Shown one piece after another: positions 7,473-14,820 of a stretch of DNA of 64,000 nucleotides; within the stretch, counting starts at the first letter, position 1, and every line of letters begins with the position of its first letter. Under the pieces are notes generated by a model, which saw only the letters and a program-made list of their open reading frames with translations, did not search any database and had not been told where the DNA came from. Origin of the DNA: DATBGO01 sp963840095 (GTDB taxonomy: Bacteria; Actinomycetota; Actinomycetes; Streptosporangiales; Streptosporangiaceae); assembly GCA_963840095.1 (NCBI GenBank), contig CAWIXN010000012.1, forward strand, positions 682,001-746,000. Reading direction: 5' to 3'. The translations under genes and the position numbers were made by a program.

Positions 7473-7754
7473 TCAGAATTGTCGTGGTCGGTAGATGTCG
7501 GAGCGGTGTTCGATGGCCACGACGGTGACTTGCCGAAGGTGGTCATCGATGCGGTATATCACTCGGTAGTCGCCCCGGCGAGCGCTGCGGAGGCCCTCAA
7601 GGCCGAGCTTCAGCGGCTTGCCGACACGGTGCGGGTTCTCGGCCAAAGAGCCATATAGGAATTCGACCACTGCTGTCGCGACTTTCTCGGGGAGCCTGGT
7701 CAGCGCCCGGCGCGACGCCGCGGTCCAGGCGATCGCGAAATCGTTCCCGCTCAC
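7473..7754 (-). CDS. type II toxin, RelE/ParE family
   Basis: A 93 aa protein with the RelE-fold pattern: FAIAWTAASRRALTRLPEKV helix, NPHRVGKPLKLGLEGLRSAR, then the RRGDYRVIYRIDD and VTVVAIEHRSDIY strands that carry the basic and His active-site residues. Members are mRNA interferases that cleave mRNA at the ribosome. It overlaps the antitoxin gene by 4 nt (ATGA), the usual translational coupling. No key position looks damaged, so it is probably functional. Confidence 0.9.
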   Translation of the reverse strand: MSGNDFAIAWTAASRRALTRLPEKVATAVVEFLYGSLAENPHRVGKPLKLGLEGLRSARRGDYRVIYRIDDHLRQVTVVAIEHRSDIYRPRQF

Positions 7755-8035
7755 CGGCCGGAGATGAGCCGCAGGGCGTCTTCTTTGCTCAGCACGGCCT
7801 CATCGGCGGTGCCGAGTTCGGCCAGGCTCTCGCGGATATCGCTGAGCAGTCCGGCGCTGTCCATGATGTCGAGTGTTTCTTCGAGCGACTCCAGGTCTTC
7901 CACACTGATGACCACGGCGGCAGGGTGTCCGTGCTTGGTGATGATCACGCGGCCATGTTCTCTTTCCAGGCGGTCTACGACCTCTGAGAGCCGGTTCTTG
8001 ACGTCGGCGAGGGGCATCTGCTCGGCTATCGACAT
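7751..8035 (-). CDS. type II antitoxin, Phd/YefM family
   Basis: A 94 aa antitoxin. The N-terminal Phd/YefM DNA-binding domain is MPLADVKNRLSEVVDRLE, then RVIITKHGHPAAVVISVEDLESLEETLDI. The C-terminal tail, rich in Asp and Glu, should wrap the toxin. It is first in the operon. Its start codon lies 1-2 nt from a 14-bp palindrome that contains a likely -10 box, which fits autorepression by the toxin-antitoxin complex and possibly a leaderless mRNA. Confidence 0.9.
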   Translation of the reverse strand: MSIAEQMPLADVKNRLSEVVDRLEREHGRVIITKHGHPAAVVISVEDLESLEETLDIMDSAGLLSDIRESLAELGTADEAVLSKEDALRLISGR

Positions 8036-8036
8036 G

Positions 8037-8050
8037 GCTATAAGTATAGC
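8037..8050 (-). promoter_or_regulatory. palindromic operator and -10 box of the toxin-antitoxin operon
   Basis: GCTATAAGTATAGC is a perfect 6-2-6 palindrome directly upstream of the antitoxin ATG. On the minus strand it contains TATACT (8048-8043), a near-consensus -10. A TTGACT-like -35 lies at 8076-8071, but with a 22-bp spacer. Confidence 0.55.
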
Positions 8051-8102
8051 TACTTTGTGGTCAGCCTGCTAGTCAACGGACGTCCCTGCTTTGCTGGTGC
8101 TG

Positions 8103-8480
8103 CTAGTTGCCCGCCTCTGGGGCCCGGGATAGCAGGCCGCCCAGGCCATCGTCATCATCCTCCGGCCTGTCCTCGTCGCCCTGCTCGGAGGCCTCGATAC
8201 GCTTGTCGAGCGCGTCAGCGATCACGCGGTCAGCGGCGGCCGTAGCGTGCTGGTAGATCATCGCGGCGCGGGCGCTGTCATGTCCCGTGCGCGCCTTGAG
8301 GTCACCGAGGCTCGCGCCGGGAGCGGCCAGCATGTTCCCGGTATGCCGCAGATCGTGGAAATGCACGCCCGGAACACCGAGCTTGCCGGCTGCCGCGGCC
8401 CAGCCTGAGTCACGCCGGAAGTTACCCCGCCGCAACACGGAACCGGCGATCCTTCATCAACCCGGCCAGCTCGAAGACCC
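8103..8480 (-). pseudogene. second, internally deleted copy of the integrase gene
   Basis: 8140-8434 matches 5486-5780 without gaps and, by eye, with two mismatches over 295 bp. 8436-8480 continues with the sequence found at 6057-6101, so about 276 bp between the blocks is missing. The deletion shifts the frame: the upstream part runs into a stop right after the junction. The copy keeps FHDLRHTGN and the MIYQHAT Tyr box but lacks the first Arg region and the N-terminus. It cannot encode an active recombinase. Confidence 0.85.
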
Positions 8481-8532
8481 GGGGGAGCAGTAGGACGACC
8501 TACACGTCAGTTTGGGGCAGGGGCTGGGCTGC

Positions 8533-8538
8533 TAGGGT
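8533..8538 (+). promoter_or_regulatory. likely -10 box, possibly giving a leaderless mRNA
   Basis: TAGGGT ends 8 nt before the ATG at 8547, the spacing seen in actinobacterial leaderless transcripts whose first base is the start codon. No convincing ribosome-binding site precedes the gene. The -35 region (GTTTGG, about 8510) is weak. Confidence 0.4.
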
Positions 8539-8546
8539 CAGCCGTG

Positions 8547-9413
8547 ATGGACAGCCTTGATGACCTTCAACTCGCGTTCGACACCTCGGACCTGGTGGCG
8601 GAACTCGCGCTCGCTCACTTCGAGTCTGGCGTTTCGGCAACGCTGAAGGCCGACGGCACACCGGTCACCGAAGCCGACCGGGCAGTAGAGCGCTTGCTTC
8701 GGGAGACGTTGTCGGAGGCACGGCCCGAAGATGCGTTCCTCGGCGAGGAACTTGGTCAGCTCGGTGAGTCCGATCGGGTCTGGATCCTCGACCCGATCGA
8801 TGGCACCGGGTTCTTCAGTCGGGGTGATCCGAACTGGCGAATCCACATTGCTCTGGATGTTCAAGGGACCACGGAGATCGCGCTGGTTACCTCTCCTGCG
8901 CTCCGGCGCTGTTGGTGGGCGACCCGGGGTGGCGGTTCCTTCGAGTCGTCCTGGCCACGCGAGGAGGGCACGACGCGGCGCCTCAAGGTCAGTACGACGT
9001 CGACGCTCGCTGATGCCGTGCTCGATGCTCTGGACAACGAGTCGAGAGCTCGTCTCCCACCGAGCGCGACTTGCGCACCGGCGAGCCCCCTGCCGCTGGT
9101 CGAGCTCGTTCGTGGCGAGATCGATGCGTTCTTGGCCGAGGGCTATCACATCTGGGATCACGCGCCGTGGGTTCTCCTCGTCGAGGAAGCCGGCGGCCGA
9201 TTCACCGACCGAACCGGTGGACGTGCGAGCGATCAGGGCGGCGGCCTGTATTCGAACGCCATACTGCACAGTCAGCTGCTCGCTACGCTGCACTACCCGG
9301 TACGTGCCCGCCACGTGCCCGATCGGAGGGTCGCCCAGGGACCGTCACGGTCACTCGCGGACAGACCGACAGGCCCGCCGACGTGGGTTGCAGCACGTCG
9401 CACTGGTCGCTGA
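8547..9413 (+). CDS. inositol monophosphatase-family phosphatase
   Basis: Metal-dependent phosphatase of the IMPase/histidinol-phosphatase/CysQ fold, about 288 aa. All metal motifs are present: GEE in FLGEELG (about residue 70), WILDPIDGTGFF (about residue 88), and IWDHAPWVLLVEEAGGRF near residue 205. The protein continues about 40 residues past the normal family end (after LLATLHYP) into an Arg/Pro-rich tail, as if the original stop had been lost. ATG 8547 was chosen because of the -10 spacing; GTG 8544 is one codon upstream. The substrate cannot be assigned. It follows the integrase remnant directly. Confidence 0.85.
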   Translation: MDSLDDLQLAFDTSDLVAELALAHFESGVSATLKADGTPVTEADRAVERLLRETLSEARPEDAFLGEELGQLGESDRVWILDPIDGTGFFSRGDPNWRIHIALDVQGTTEIALVTSPALRRCWWATRGGGSFESSWPREEGTTRRLKVSTTSTLADAVLDALDNESRARLPPSATCAPASPLPLVELVRGEIDAFLAEGYHIWDHAPWVLLVEEAGGRFTDRTGGRASDQGGGLYSNAILHSQLLATLHYPVRARHVPDRRVAQGPSRSLADRPTGPPTWVAARRTGR

Positions 9414-9526
9414 AACATCCCTGATAAGGATGCGCTCTATGCCCGCAGGCTAGGGCAGCTATTTGCTCGTGCTGCGTCCAAGTGCGTCAGGCCGGAAAGT
9501 GGCGCCGCCGGTTGCGATCAGGCTAG

Positions 9527-9925
9527 TCAGATGTCGAGTTCTTCCACGTACTTCTCGCCGAGCGCGTCCGCGACGTCGGCCCTCAGCCTGTCGTCGATGC
9601 CTTCGTCATCGGCGAACGCGCCGTACTCGTCGTAGGTGTACAGCTCCTGCTCGCGGTGGTCGTAGACCGCGATCGTCCCCTTCGGCGTCAGCCACGCGTC
9701 GGCCCGCTGGCTGCTGCCGATCTTGCGGCCCTGGAACGCGATATCGTGTTCCCGCTTGCCGTCGTAGAGCTTCACCCGCTGGTAGCCGTCAGCGTCGATC
9801 TTCTCCATTGCCTTCTCCCGTTCCAGTTCAGCGCGCAGCGCGGCCTGGCAGACCGCGCTGATGTTCGTATCGGTCAGCCCGGCCTTCACCTCGGCGGCGA
9901 GCGCATCGGGCAGGTAGATGGTCAT
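9527..9925 (-). CDS. ribbon-helix-helix antitoxin-like protein
   Basis: A 132 aa protein. Residues 1-45 form a ribbon-helix-helix pattern: MTIYLPDALAAEVKAGL strand and helix, then NISAVCQAALRAELE helix. The remaining part, with KREHDIAFQGRKIG, ADAWLTPKGTIAVYDHREQ and an acidic C-terminus, is not a family I recognise. The ATG at 9925 has GGGAGGAG 9 nt upstream. An 8-bp inverted repeat around a TATACT -10 box lies just upstream, which suggests autoregulation. No toxin gene is adjacent on the same strand, so it is either a lone regulator or a fused module. Confidence 0.7.
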   Translation of the reverse strand: MTIYLPDALAAEVKAGLTDTNISAVCQAALRAELEREKAMEKIDADGYQRVKLYDGKREHDIAFQGRKIGSSQRADAWLTPKGTIAVYDHREQELYTYDEYGAFADDEGIDDRLRADVADALGEKYVEELDI

Positions 9926-9943
9926 TTTCACAGGCTCCTCCCA

Positions 9944-9975
9944 TGTCGGTACATGGACCGCAGTATATACCGACA
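9944..9975 (-). promoter_or_regulatory. inverted-repeat operator around the -10 box
   Basis: TGTCGGTA (9944-9951) and TACCGACA (9968-9975) form a perfect 8-bp inverted repeat. On the minus strand the -10 TATACT (9967-9962) lies between the arms. This is the expected place for repression by the ribbon-helix-helix product. Confidence 0.6.
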
Positions 9976-10226
9976 TCAGGCCGTGGTGTATGTATAGGGG
10001 ATGTCCACGCCCGCCGCTCTGCCCACCATCTGACCAGGCGATTTCGCGATCAACTCCTGAGCACACGTTCACCAGGCTCACTGCCGGTCCTTTCGCCGGG
10101 TGCCGCGCCCAATGTCATCGTGCTTCCTACCGGGACTCTTGCCTGGCAGCCCTCGTGGGGGTGCAGACCGAGCCTTCTCCTCCCGTTCATCGCTTTACAT
10201 GAGCCAGGAAAATAGGTAACACGGGA

Positions 10227-11492
10227 TTATTTCTTACCCTCTGTGAGGGCTCTGGCATGCCCTGCCTCGGCATGTTCGAACGCTGGCTCCATCTCGTCAA
10301 AGTCCCGCTGCGTCAGTCCGTGCGACTCGGCGACACGACGCCAGCTTGCGGCCGCTCGCGTGACCTCAGCGAGAACGTCGAGCGCATCGCTGGCATCCAG
10401 CCGGAAGAAGTCAGCGACGTTCAAGAGGGTCTCCACACTCGCGCGCGTGTCCTCGAAGTCGATGGCGGTACTAAGGTCTTTCGATCCAGGGGCCGGATTG
10501 GGGTTGAGGTCGAATGCGGGAGACAGTGACCACGACTCCGCGTGCTCGTGCAAGAACCCGTGGTTGCGGAGGTGGTCGTCGGTGTTGGAGATCAGGATCG
10601 AGAAGGCCATCCGCCGCCAGAGCTGGCGCAGTTCCGAGGTAGCGGCCGGGGACCGCTCCTCGATCACTGCTGCGATCTCGAGGTAGCTGCGCAGGTCGCC
10701 GTCACTGGCCTCAAGCATTGTCATCGCGCTGGCGTAGCCAACGCGGGCCGGGCCGCGGCGATCGAACCGGTCGACGATTAGCACGTTCCGGTTTCCGATG
10801 CGGATCAACTGCGAGTCGGGCACCGTCACCCTCGCATCCCGGGCCAGGTCAAGCGCTACTTTCTCCCATGCCATCACGTTCCAGGTGTCCGAGCCCAGGC
10901 TAGGGAACTTGGCAATCGCAACGCGGCCCGCAGCGTCCAGGACATGTGCCTTCGGACGTGCGCCGCCCAGAGAACTGGCGGCTCGCGACAACCGCCTGAG
11001 GTCGTCGTAGTCAGCGGTATCCCGCTCGACGCGTGCGGCGATGTCCAGCAGTGCGGGAAGATCGGTCAGAGCTGGAACTCCCGAGTTCTCAGTCGCGAGA
11101 AATGGTCTCTCGTCGCCGAGCCGGAAGCGCAGCGCTCCCTGGCGCAGGTCGTCTCGCACGCCCAGCAGCAGGTCAACCTCGCCGATCGAACGCGGCGCTG
11201 TTCCAGTGGCTTTGGCCCGAGCCCGCTCGGTGCGGTGGAGCAGTGTTCGTCCCCACCGGTCCGGCAGGGTGTCCGCGAACGCTCCGAAAAGCGCATGACC
11301 TGCGGGTGTCTGCAGAGTGCCGGTGACCAGCGGCAGCGCTGGGTCGAGGGCGTAGGCGTGGGGGTTGGCAAGGAAACTGGCGTCGTAAACGAAGCTGGTC
11401 GACTCCACTCCCCGGCGGCGTTGGGAGTACATCCGGCCGGCCAGGACATTCTCATCGCCGACCGCGACGAAAACGGAGACTTCGTCGCTCAC
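10227..11492 (-). CDS. hipA: HipA-like Ser/Thr kinase toxin
   Basis: HipA-domain kinase of 421 aa. N-terminal HipA_N-like domain (about residues 1-105) contains LAGRMYSQRRRG and LFGAFADTLPDRWGRTLL. Catalytic parts are the glycine-rich SSLGGARPKA loop (about residue 170), IAKFP with the ATP Lys, the catalytic loop SNTDDHLRNHGFL (about residue 300), and LSPAFDLNP for Mg binding. HipA kinases inactivate glutamyl-tRNA synthetase and cause persistence; other members have other targets. It overlaps hipB by 4 nt. All expected catalytic residues are present, so it is likely active. Confidence 0.88.
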   Translation of the reverse strand: MSDEVSVFVAVGDENVLAGRMYSQRRRGVESTSFVYDASFLANPHAYALDPALPLVTGTLQTPAGHALFGAFADTLPDRWGRTLLHRTERARAKATGTAPRSIGEVDLLLGVRDDLRQGALRFRLGDERPFLATENSGVPALTDLPALLDIAARVERDTADYDDLRRLSRAASSLGGARPKAHVLDAAGRVAIAKFPSLGSDTWNVMAWEKVALDLARDARVTVPDSQLIRIGNRNVLIVDRFDRRGPARVGYASAMTMLEASDGDLRSYLEIAAVIEERSPAATSELRQLWRRMAFSILISNTDDHLRNHGFLHEHAESWSLSPAFDLNPNPAPGSKDLSTAIDFEDTRASVETLLNVADFFRLDASDALDVLAEVTRAAASWRRVAESHGLTQRDFDEMEPAFEHAEAGHARALTEGKK

Positions 11493-11809
11493 GGCTTTCG
11501 CTCCGGCTTAGGTGGGCGCACCCGCTCTGGCAGCGCCTCCTCTGATCGCATTCGGCCCACTTCGGTCGTATACGGGTCGAGCGCCGCCACCAGCGAGTCC
11601 AGCACGCCTAGCGCTCGGGCGATCCGCAGCATGCTTTCCAGGCTGGCACCCTCGCCATTTTCGAGTCGCATGACAGTGTGCCGGGACAGCCCTGCCCGGT
11701 CCGCGACCTGGGCTGCGGTCAGCCTGCGCAGGCGCCGCCAGGTGGCGAGCTGCTCGCCGATACGCCGTTGGCCGTTAGCCACCGCGATCGGTGTCCTCGA
11801 CACGGCCAT
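11489..11809 (-). CDS. hipB: HipB-like XRE-family antitoxin and repressor
   Basis: A 106 aa protein. The helix-turn-helix at about residues 18-70 reads EQLATWRRLRRLTAAQVADR, AGLSRHTVMRLENGEGASLE and MLRIARALGVLDSLVAALDP, a classical XRE/Cro domain. A basic, Pro-rich C-terminal tail follows. It is the first gene of the operon, with an AGGAG ribosome-binding site. The perfect 10-bp inverted repeat 23 bp upstream is a convincing operator. By family precedent it neutralises HipA and represses its own operon. Confidence 0.88.
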   Translation of the reverse strand: MAVSRTPIAVANGQRRIGEQLATWRRLRRLTAAQVADRAGLSRHTVMRLENGEGASLESMLRIARALGVLDSLVAALDPYTTEVGRMRSEEALPERVRPPKPERKP

Positions 11810-11831
11810 GTGGCTCCTAAAGTCAATCTTC

Positions 11832-11858
11832 TGCGACTCTAACCAACCTAGAGTCGCA
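11832..11858. promoter_or_regulatory. operator of the hipBA operon
   Basis: TGCGACTCTA and TAGAGTCGCA form a perfect 10-bp inverted repeat with a 7-nt AT-rich spacer, 23 bp upstream of the hipB ATG. This is the size and place expected for a HipB dimer site. Confidence 0.75.
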
Positions 11859-12035
11859 TATCTGCTACTTCCCAGGTTAGCTCAGTGTCACTGGCCACAG
11901 GGAGCGAACGTCGATGGGTCTCGCGCTCGCGACGCCAGGCTGGCGGCCTAGGAGCGAATCGGTGTCATCAGGATGGCCGGCAGGCTACCCGGTTACGTAC
12001 GCGAACGAATTCCTGCGGCGCCGGCATCGGCTCGC

Positions 12036-12632
12036 TCATCGGCCGGCCGATCGGCGGGCCGCCCACTCGTGGTCGAGGATGGACATCAGTACCTCGTCGT
12101 ACCAGCGGCCGTCATGCAGCACCGACTCGCGATGGCGGCCCTCCTCGACAAATCCCGCCTTCTCATAGGCGCGGATCCCGGCGAAGTTGAACGGAGCCAC
12201 GCTGAGCTCAATGCGGTGCAGGCCCATCTCGCGGAACCCGTAGTCGACGATGACGCGCATCGCATCCGTGCCGTGGCCACGACCGATGTACTCACGGCCG
12301 AGGGCGATCCCGAGCGTCGCACACCGGTCCTTGGGCCGCGCGCCCCACAGCCCAATGTTGCCGACCAGCACCGGCGGATCGTCGAGCGTCTCGATGGCGA
12401 AGCCGAGGTCATCATTCTCGTTCGCGCTCCACTTCGTGATGCGCTCCTTCGCCGCGGCCTCCGACGGCGGGGCCACCCAACTCGACAGCGTGGCCATGCG
12501 CCCTGGATCCATCTCCCACTTCGCGAGCGCGGGCAGGTCGTCGTCACGCACGCCGCGCAGTCGCACCCGCTCGCCGACGAGGATCGAGTCGCCGTAGCCG
12601 AATGCGCCGGAAACATCGGTGAGTTCGGTCAT
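12036..12632 (-). CDS. GNAT-family N-acetyltransferase (RimJ/RimL type)
   Basis: A 198 aa protein. The N-terminus has LVGERVRLRGVRDDDLPALAK, the usual beta1-alpha1 start. The acetyl-CoA pyrophosphate loop is in GIALGREYIGRGHGTDAMRV (Q/RxxGxG/A form). The family HRIELSVAPFNFAGIRAYEK segment precedes GFVEEGRHRESVLHDGRWYD. RimJ/RimL relatives acetylate protein N-termini or small amines; the substrate is not predictable here. It stands alone between hipBA and the helical-repeat protein. Confidence 0.88.
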   Translation of the reverse strand: MTELTDVSGAFGYGDSILVGERVRLRGVRDDDLPALAKWEMDPGRMATLSSWVAPPSEAAAKERITKWSANENDDLGFAIETLDDPPVLVGNIGLWGARPKDRCATLGIALGREYIGRGHGTDAMRVIVDYGFREMGLHRIELSVAPFNFAGIRAYEKAGFVEEGRHRESVLHDGRWYDEVLMSILDHEWAARRSAGR

Positions 12633-12825
12633 GTGGCTGATCTTGCCGCATGCCAGGCCCGCGACGTGACCCGGTTCCGGCCGGCGGCCAGGCCCGTCCC
12701 CGACTGGGGTGGCGGATTTGGCTGCCGACGGACGTAGCGTGAGTAGTGGCCGGGATTACCGCTGGGCTCTTGCCTTGGGCCCGCTTCGCCCTGGCGGCAT
12801 GGGTCCCTTCAGTGAGGCTGTTGCG

Positions 12826-13380
12826 ATGGTCCGTCCGTCGAGCGAGGAAGCAGAGGACGCGGCCCGGTGGTGGCAGGCCTACCAGCTGGCCGAGCACGGC
12901 CAGGCCGCTGAGCTTCGCGAACGCGCCGCGGCCGGAGACGATCACGCCAGGCGGCAGCTGGCCACCCTGCTATCCGAGCGGGGCAGGACAGAGGAAGCCA
13001 TCGAAGCCATCCGTCCCCTGGCCGAGGCCGGGGATGACGTAGCCGACTTGTGGCTGGCACGCTGGCTGGCTGACGGTGACCATCTCCAGGAGCTGCGCCA
13101 GCGGGCCGCAAGCGGGAACTACCCGGCCCTGCATGAGCTGGCTGGGTGGCTAGCCGGTCACGAGCACCTGGACGAGCTCCGCGAACTCGTTGCTGATAAC
13201 CGGGAGCTGCTGTCGGGCTGGCTGGCCAGACAACACGGCATGAAGATGGTGCGCCTGGCAGCAGAACTTGGAGACGACAAGGCCCAGCACCGCCTGGAGG
13301 TGTGGCTGGCCAGGCTGCACGAGCGCGCGGAAGGCGGAGACGAGCACGCGCGGCGATTGTTGGCCGAATGGCCGGACTGA
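12826..13380 (+). CDS. helical-repeat (TPR/Sel1-like) protein
   Basis: About 184 aa, made of short alpha-helical repeats: AELRERAAAGDDHARRQLA, EAIRPLAEAGDDVADLWLAR, ELRQRAASGNYPALHELAGW, and VRLAAELGDDKAQHRLEVWL. Their spacing and Ala/Leu/Gly pattern resemble Sel1 or TPR units used for protein contacts. No signal peptide is seen. ATG 12826 has AGTGAGG upstream; in-frame starts at 12709 and 12799 are alternatives. The partner is unknown. Confidence 0.65.
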   Translation: MVRPSSEEAEDAARWWQAYQLAEHGQAAELRERAAAGDDHARRQLATLLSERGRTEEAIEAIRPLAEAGDDVADLWLARWLADGDHLQELRQRAASGNYPALHELAGWLAGHEHLDELRELVADNRELLSGWLARQHGMKMVRLAAELGDDKAQHRLEVWLARLHERAEGGDEHARRLLAEWPD

Positions 13381-13435
13381 TCCGGAGCCGGATGCGCTTC
13401 GGGGCCTGGCTGCGCGCGCAGTCCCGGCCCGGCGA

Positions 13436-13849
13436 TTAGCGTTCACCCGCTTCGCAGTACCTGGCCTGCGGTGCCTCGGCCAGCCTCGCGGCGGCGATGG
13501 CAGCGCCGCACTGCTCGCACCAGCCGAAGCGCCCGACTGCCAGCCGGGCCAGCGCGGCCTCGATCTCGGCGAGCGCGAGCCGTTCGGCGACCGCGCGGTG
13601 CAAGGCCGCGCTCGCCCGCAGTCGTGCCGCCCAGCGCGCATCCCGGCCGAGTCCGGCGTCCGCGGCGGCTTCCCGGGCGTCGTGGTAGGCAAGGGAGAAC
13701 TCGGTGACCGCCTCCAGCCGTTCCTGCCACCGGGTCTCGAGCAGGGCACGCCACCGGGGCAGCGCCGCCGGGTGCAGGTGCCGTGCCTGCGCCTCCGGGC
13801 TGCGCCGTGTCGCCGCGGGCGGCGGGAAGATGGCTAGATCGGCCGTCAT
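13436..13849 (-). CDS. TraR/DksA-type zinc-finger-like protein
   Basis: A 137 aa protein with a helical central region (ALLETRWQERLEAVTEFSLA, then AERLALAEIEAALARLAVG) followed by the TraR/DksA signature RFGWCEQCGAAIAAARL and ending APQARYCEAGER. The family zinc site is CxxC-x17-CxxC. Here the third Cys is present but the fourth position is not a Cys, so zinc binding may be altered. DksA relatives bind RNA polymerase through the secondary channel; the actinobacterial ones are poorly studied. Confidence 0.75.
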   Translation of the reverse strand: MTADLAIFPPPAATRRSPEAQARHLHPAALPRWRALLETRWQERLEAVTEFSLAYHDAREAAADAGLGRDARWAARLRASAALHRAVAERLALAEIEAALARLAVGRFGWCEQCGAAIAAARLAEAPQARYCEAGER

Positions 13850-14109
13850 CAGCGTTCCTTTCCCTCTCAGTGCTCACGCCTCCGGTCGCGGGGGGTGGCT
13901 ACCAGGTCCAGCAGATCGCTGTTTCCTGTAAGCGAGCAGAACGCAGACGCTCGCAGACCGCTGTGAATGACGCTGTGAACATCAAGCCGGCCGAAACGGA
14001 CTCCCCAGTACACGCTCACACTGTGACGCCGCGTCGGAATGCTCGTTAGGAACCGTGCCGGATGAAGGCGCTCTCCGTCGGGGTCAGGGCGTCCGGACGG
14101 CGGTGCAGT

Positions 14110-14208
14110 TCAGCGTTCGCCGCCGGAGATCTGCAGCCTGAGCCGGTGCCCGGCAGCGAACCGGTGCGCGGTCGCGCTCATGAGCACCGTGATGTCGAAG
14201 AATTCCAC
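14110..14208 (-). pseudogene. possible fossil of a CocE/NonD hydrolase C-terminus
   Basis: The minus-strand frame VEFFDITVLMSATAHRFAAG, then HRLRLQISGGER-stop, resembles the end of the C-terminal domain of CocE/NonD (X-Pro dipeptidyl-peptidase type) hydrolases, with TAHRFxxGHRLRLQxSGG. The rest of such a protein (over 500 aa) is absent. It occupies part of the otherwise empty 13850-14256 interval; I see nothing else there. Confidence 0.35.
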
Positions 14209-14256
14209 AGGCGCAGGCGCTGGAGCCGGCCGGCGCGGCCTGCTGGGCGCTGGGTC

Positions 14257-14739
14257 CTATCTCAGGCGATACCGCAAGTCTGCGGCCTCGGCGAGCAGTC
14301 GGTCCACGGGAATCTGAGCCGCCGGAGCGAGTGCCGAGAGGGGGAACGGCTGGCCGGGCCACGGGTCACCTTCCGCGTAACGCGGCACCAGGTGGGTGTG
14401 CAGGTGCGGCAGGGAGTTGCCGAGGGTCTCGTAATTGATCTTCAACGGCTGGTACGTGCCGATCAGCGCGCGGGCCACGGCATGCACCTCGGCCCAGTAC
14501 CCGGCGGCCTCGCGCTCGGTCAGCTCAGTCGGCTCGGTGACGTGACGGCCCCGCCAGATCACCACCGTGGAGCCGCGCTGGATGTCGGCGCGCTGCAGGT
14601 ATGCATCGCTGCAGCGTCCCTCCTGGATGCGCACGCCATAGTGGTCGGATTCCGGGCGGCCTTGCTCGCACATCGCGCAGCCCAGCCCGCGGATCAGGTC
14701 AGCCCAGTTACCCGGCCACTCACCCATCGGCGCCGCCAT
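14257..14739 (-). CDS. HIT-family nucleotide hydrolase/transferase
   Basis: A 160 aa protein. The histidine triad reads NSLPHLHTHLVPR (about residue 112), an exact HxHxH-type active site with the middle His as nucleophile. CAMCEQG near residue 22 is the usual N-terminal Cys pair, and STVVIWRGRHVTEPTELTER is a typical preceding strand and loop. HIT proteins hydrolyse nucleoside phosphoramidates or dinucleoside polyphosphates. No partner gene is evident; the next gene upstream is a TetR regulator on the same strand. Confidence 0.88.
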   Translation of the reverse strand: MAAPMGEWPGNWADLIRGLGCAMCEQGRPESDHYGVRIQEGRCSDAYLQRADIQRGSTVVIWRGRHVTEPTELTEREAAGYWAEVHAVARALIGTYQPLKINYETLGNSLPHLHTHLVPRYAEGDPWPGQPFPLSALAPAAQIPVDRLLAEAADLRYRLR

Positions 14740-14820
14740 TTCTCGCTGCTGTCATACGCGAACTTACTACCCGCTACCCGTCCGATGCCGGGGCCAGAGT
14801 GCCTGGTGGGCCTCGACACG

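Noticed and set aside
8103..8438. Second integrase fragment as a functional small gene
   Set aside because: It lacks the first catalytic Arg and most of the protein, and a frameshift deletion precedes it.
5402..8480. Second attachment site (repeat of the tRNA-Ala 3' end)
   Set aside because: I searched for GTTCGAGTCCCC and nearby sequence and found no second copy, so element borders cannot be set.
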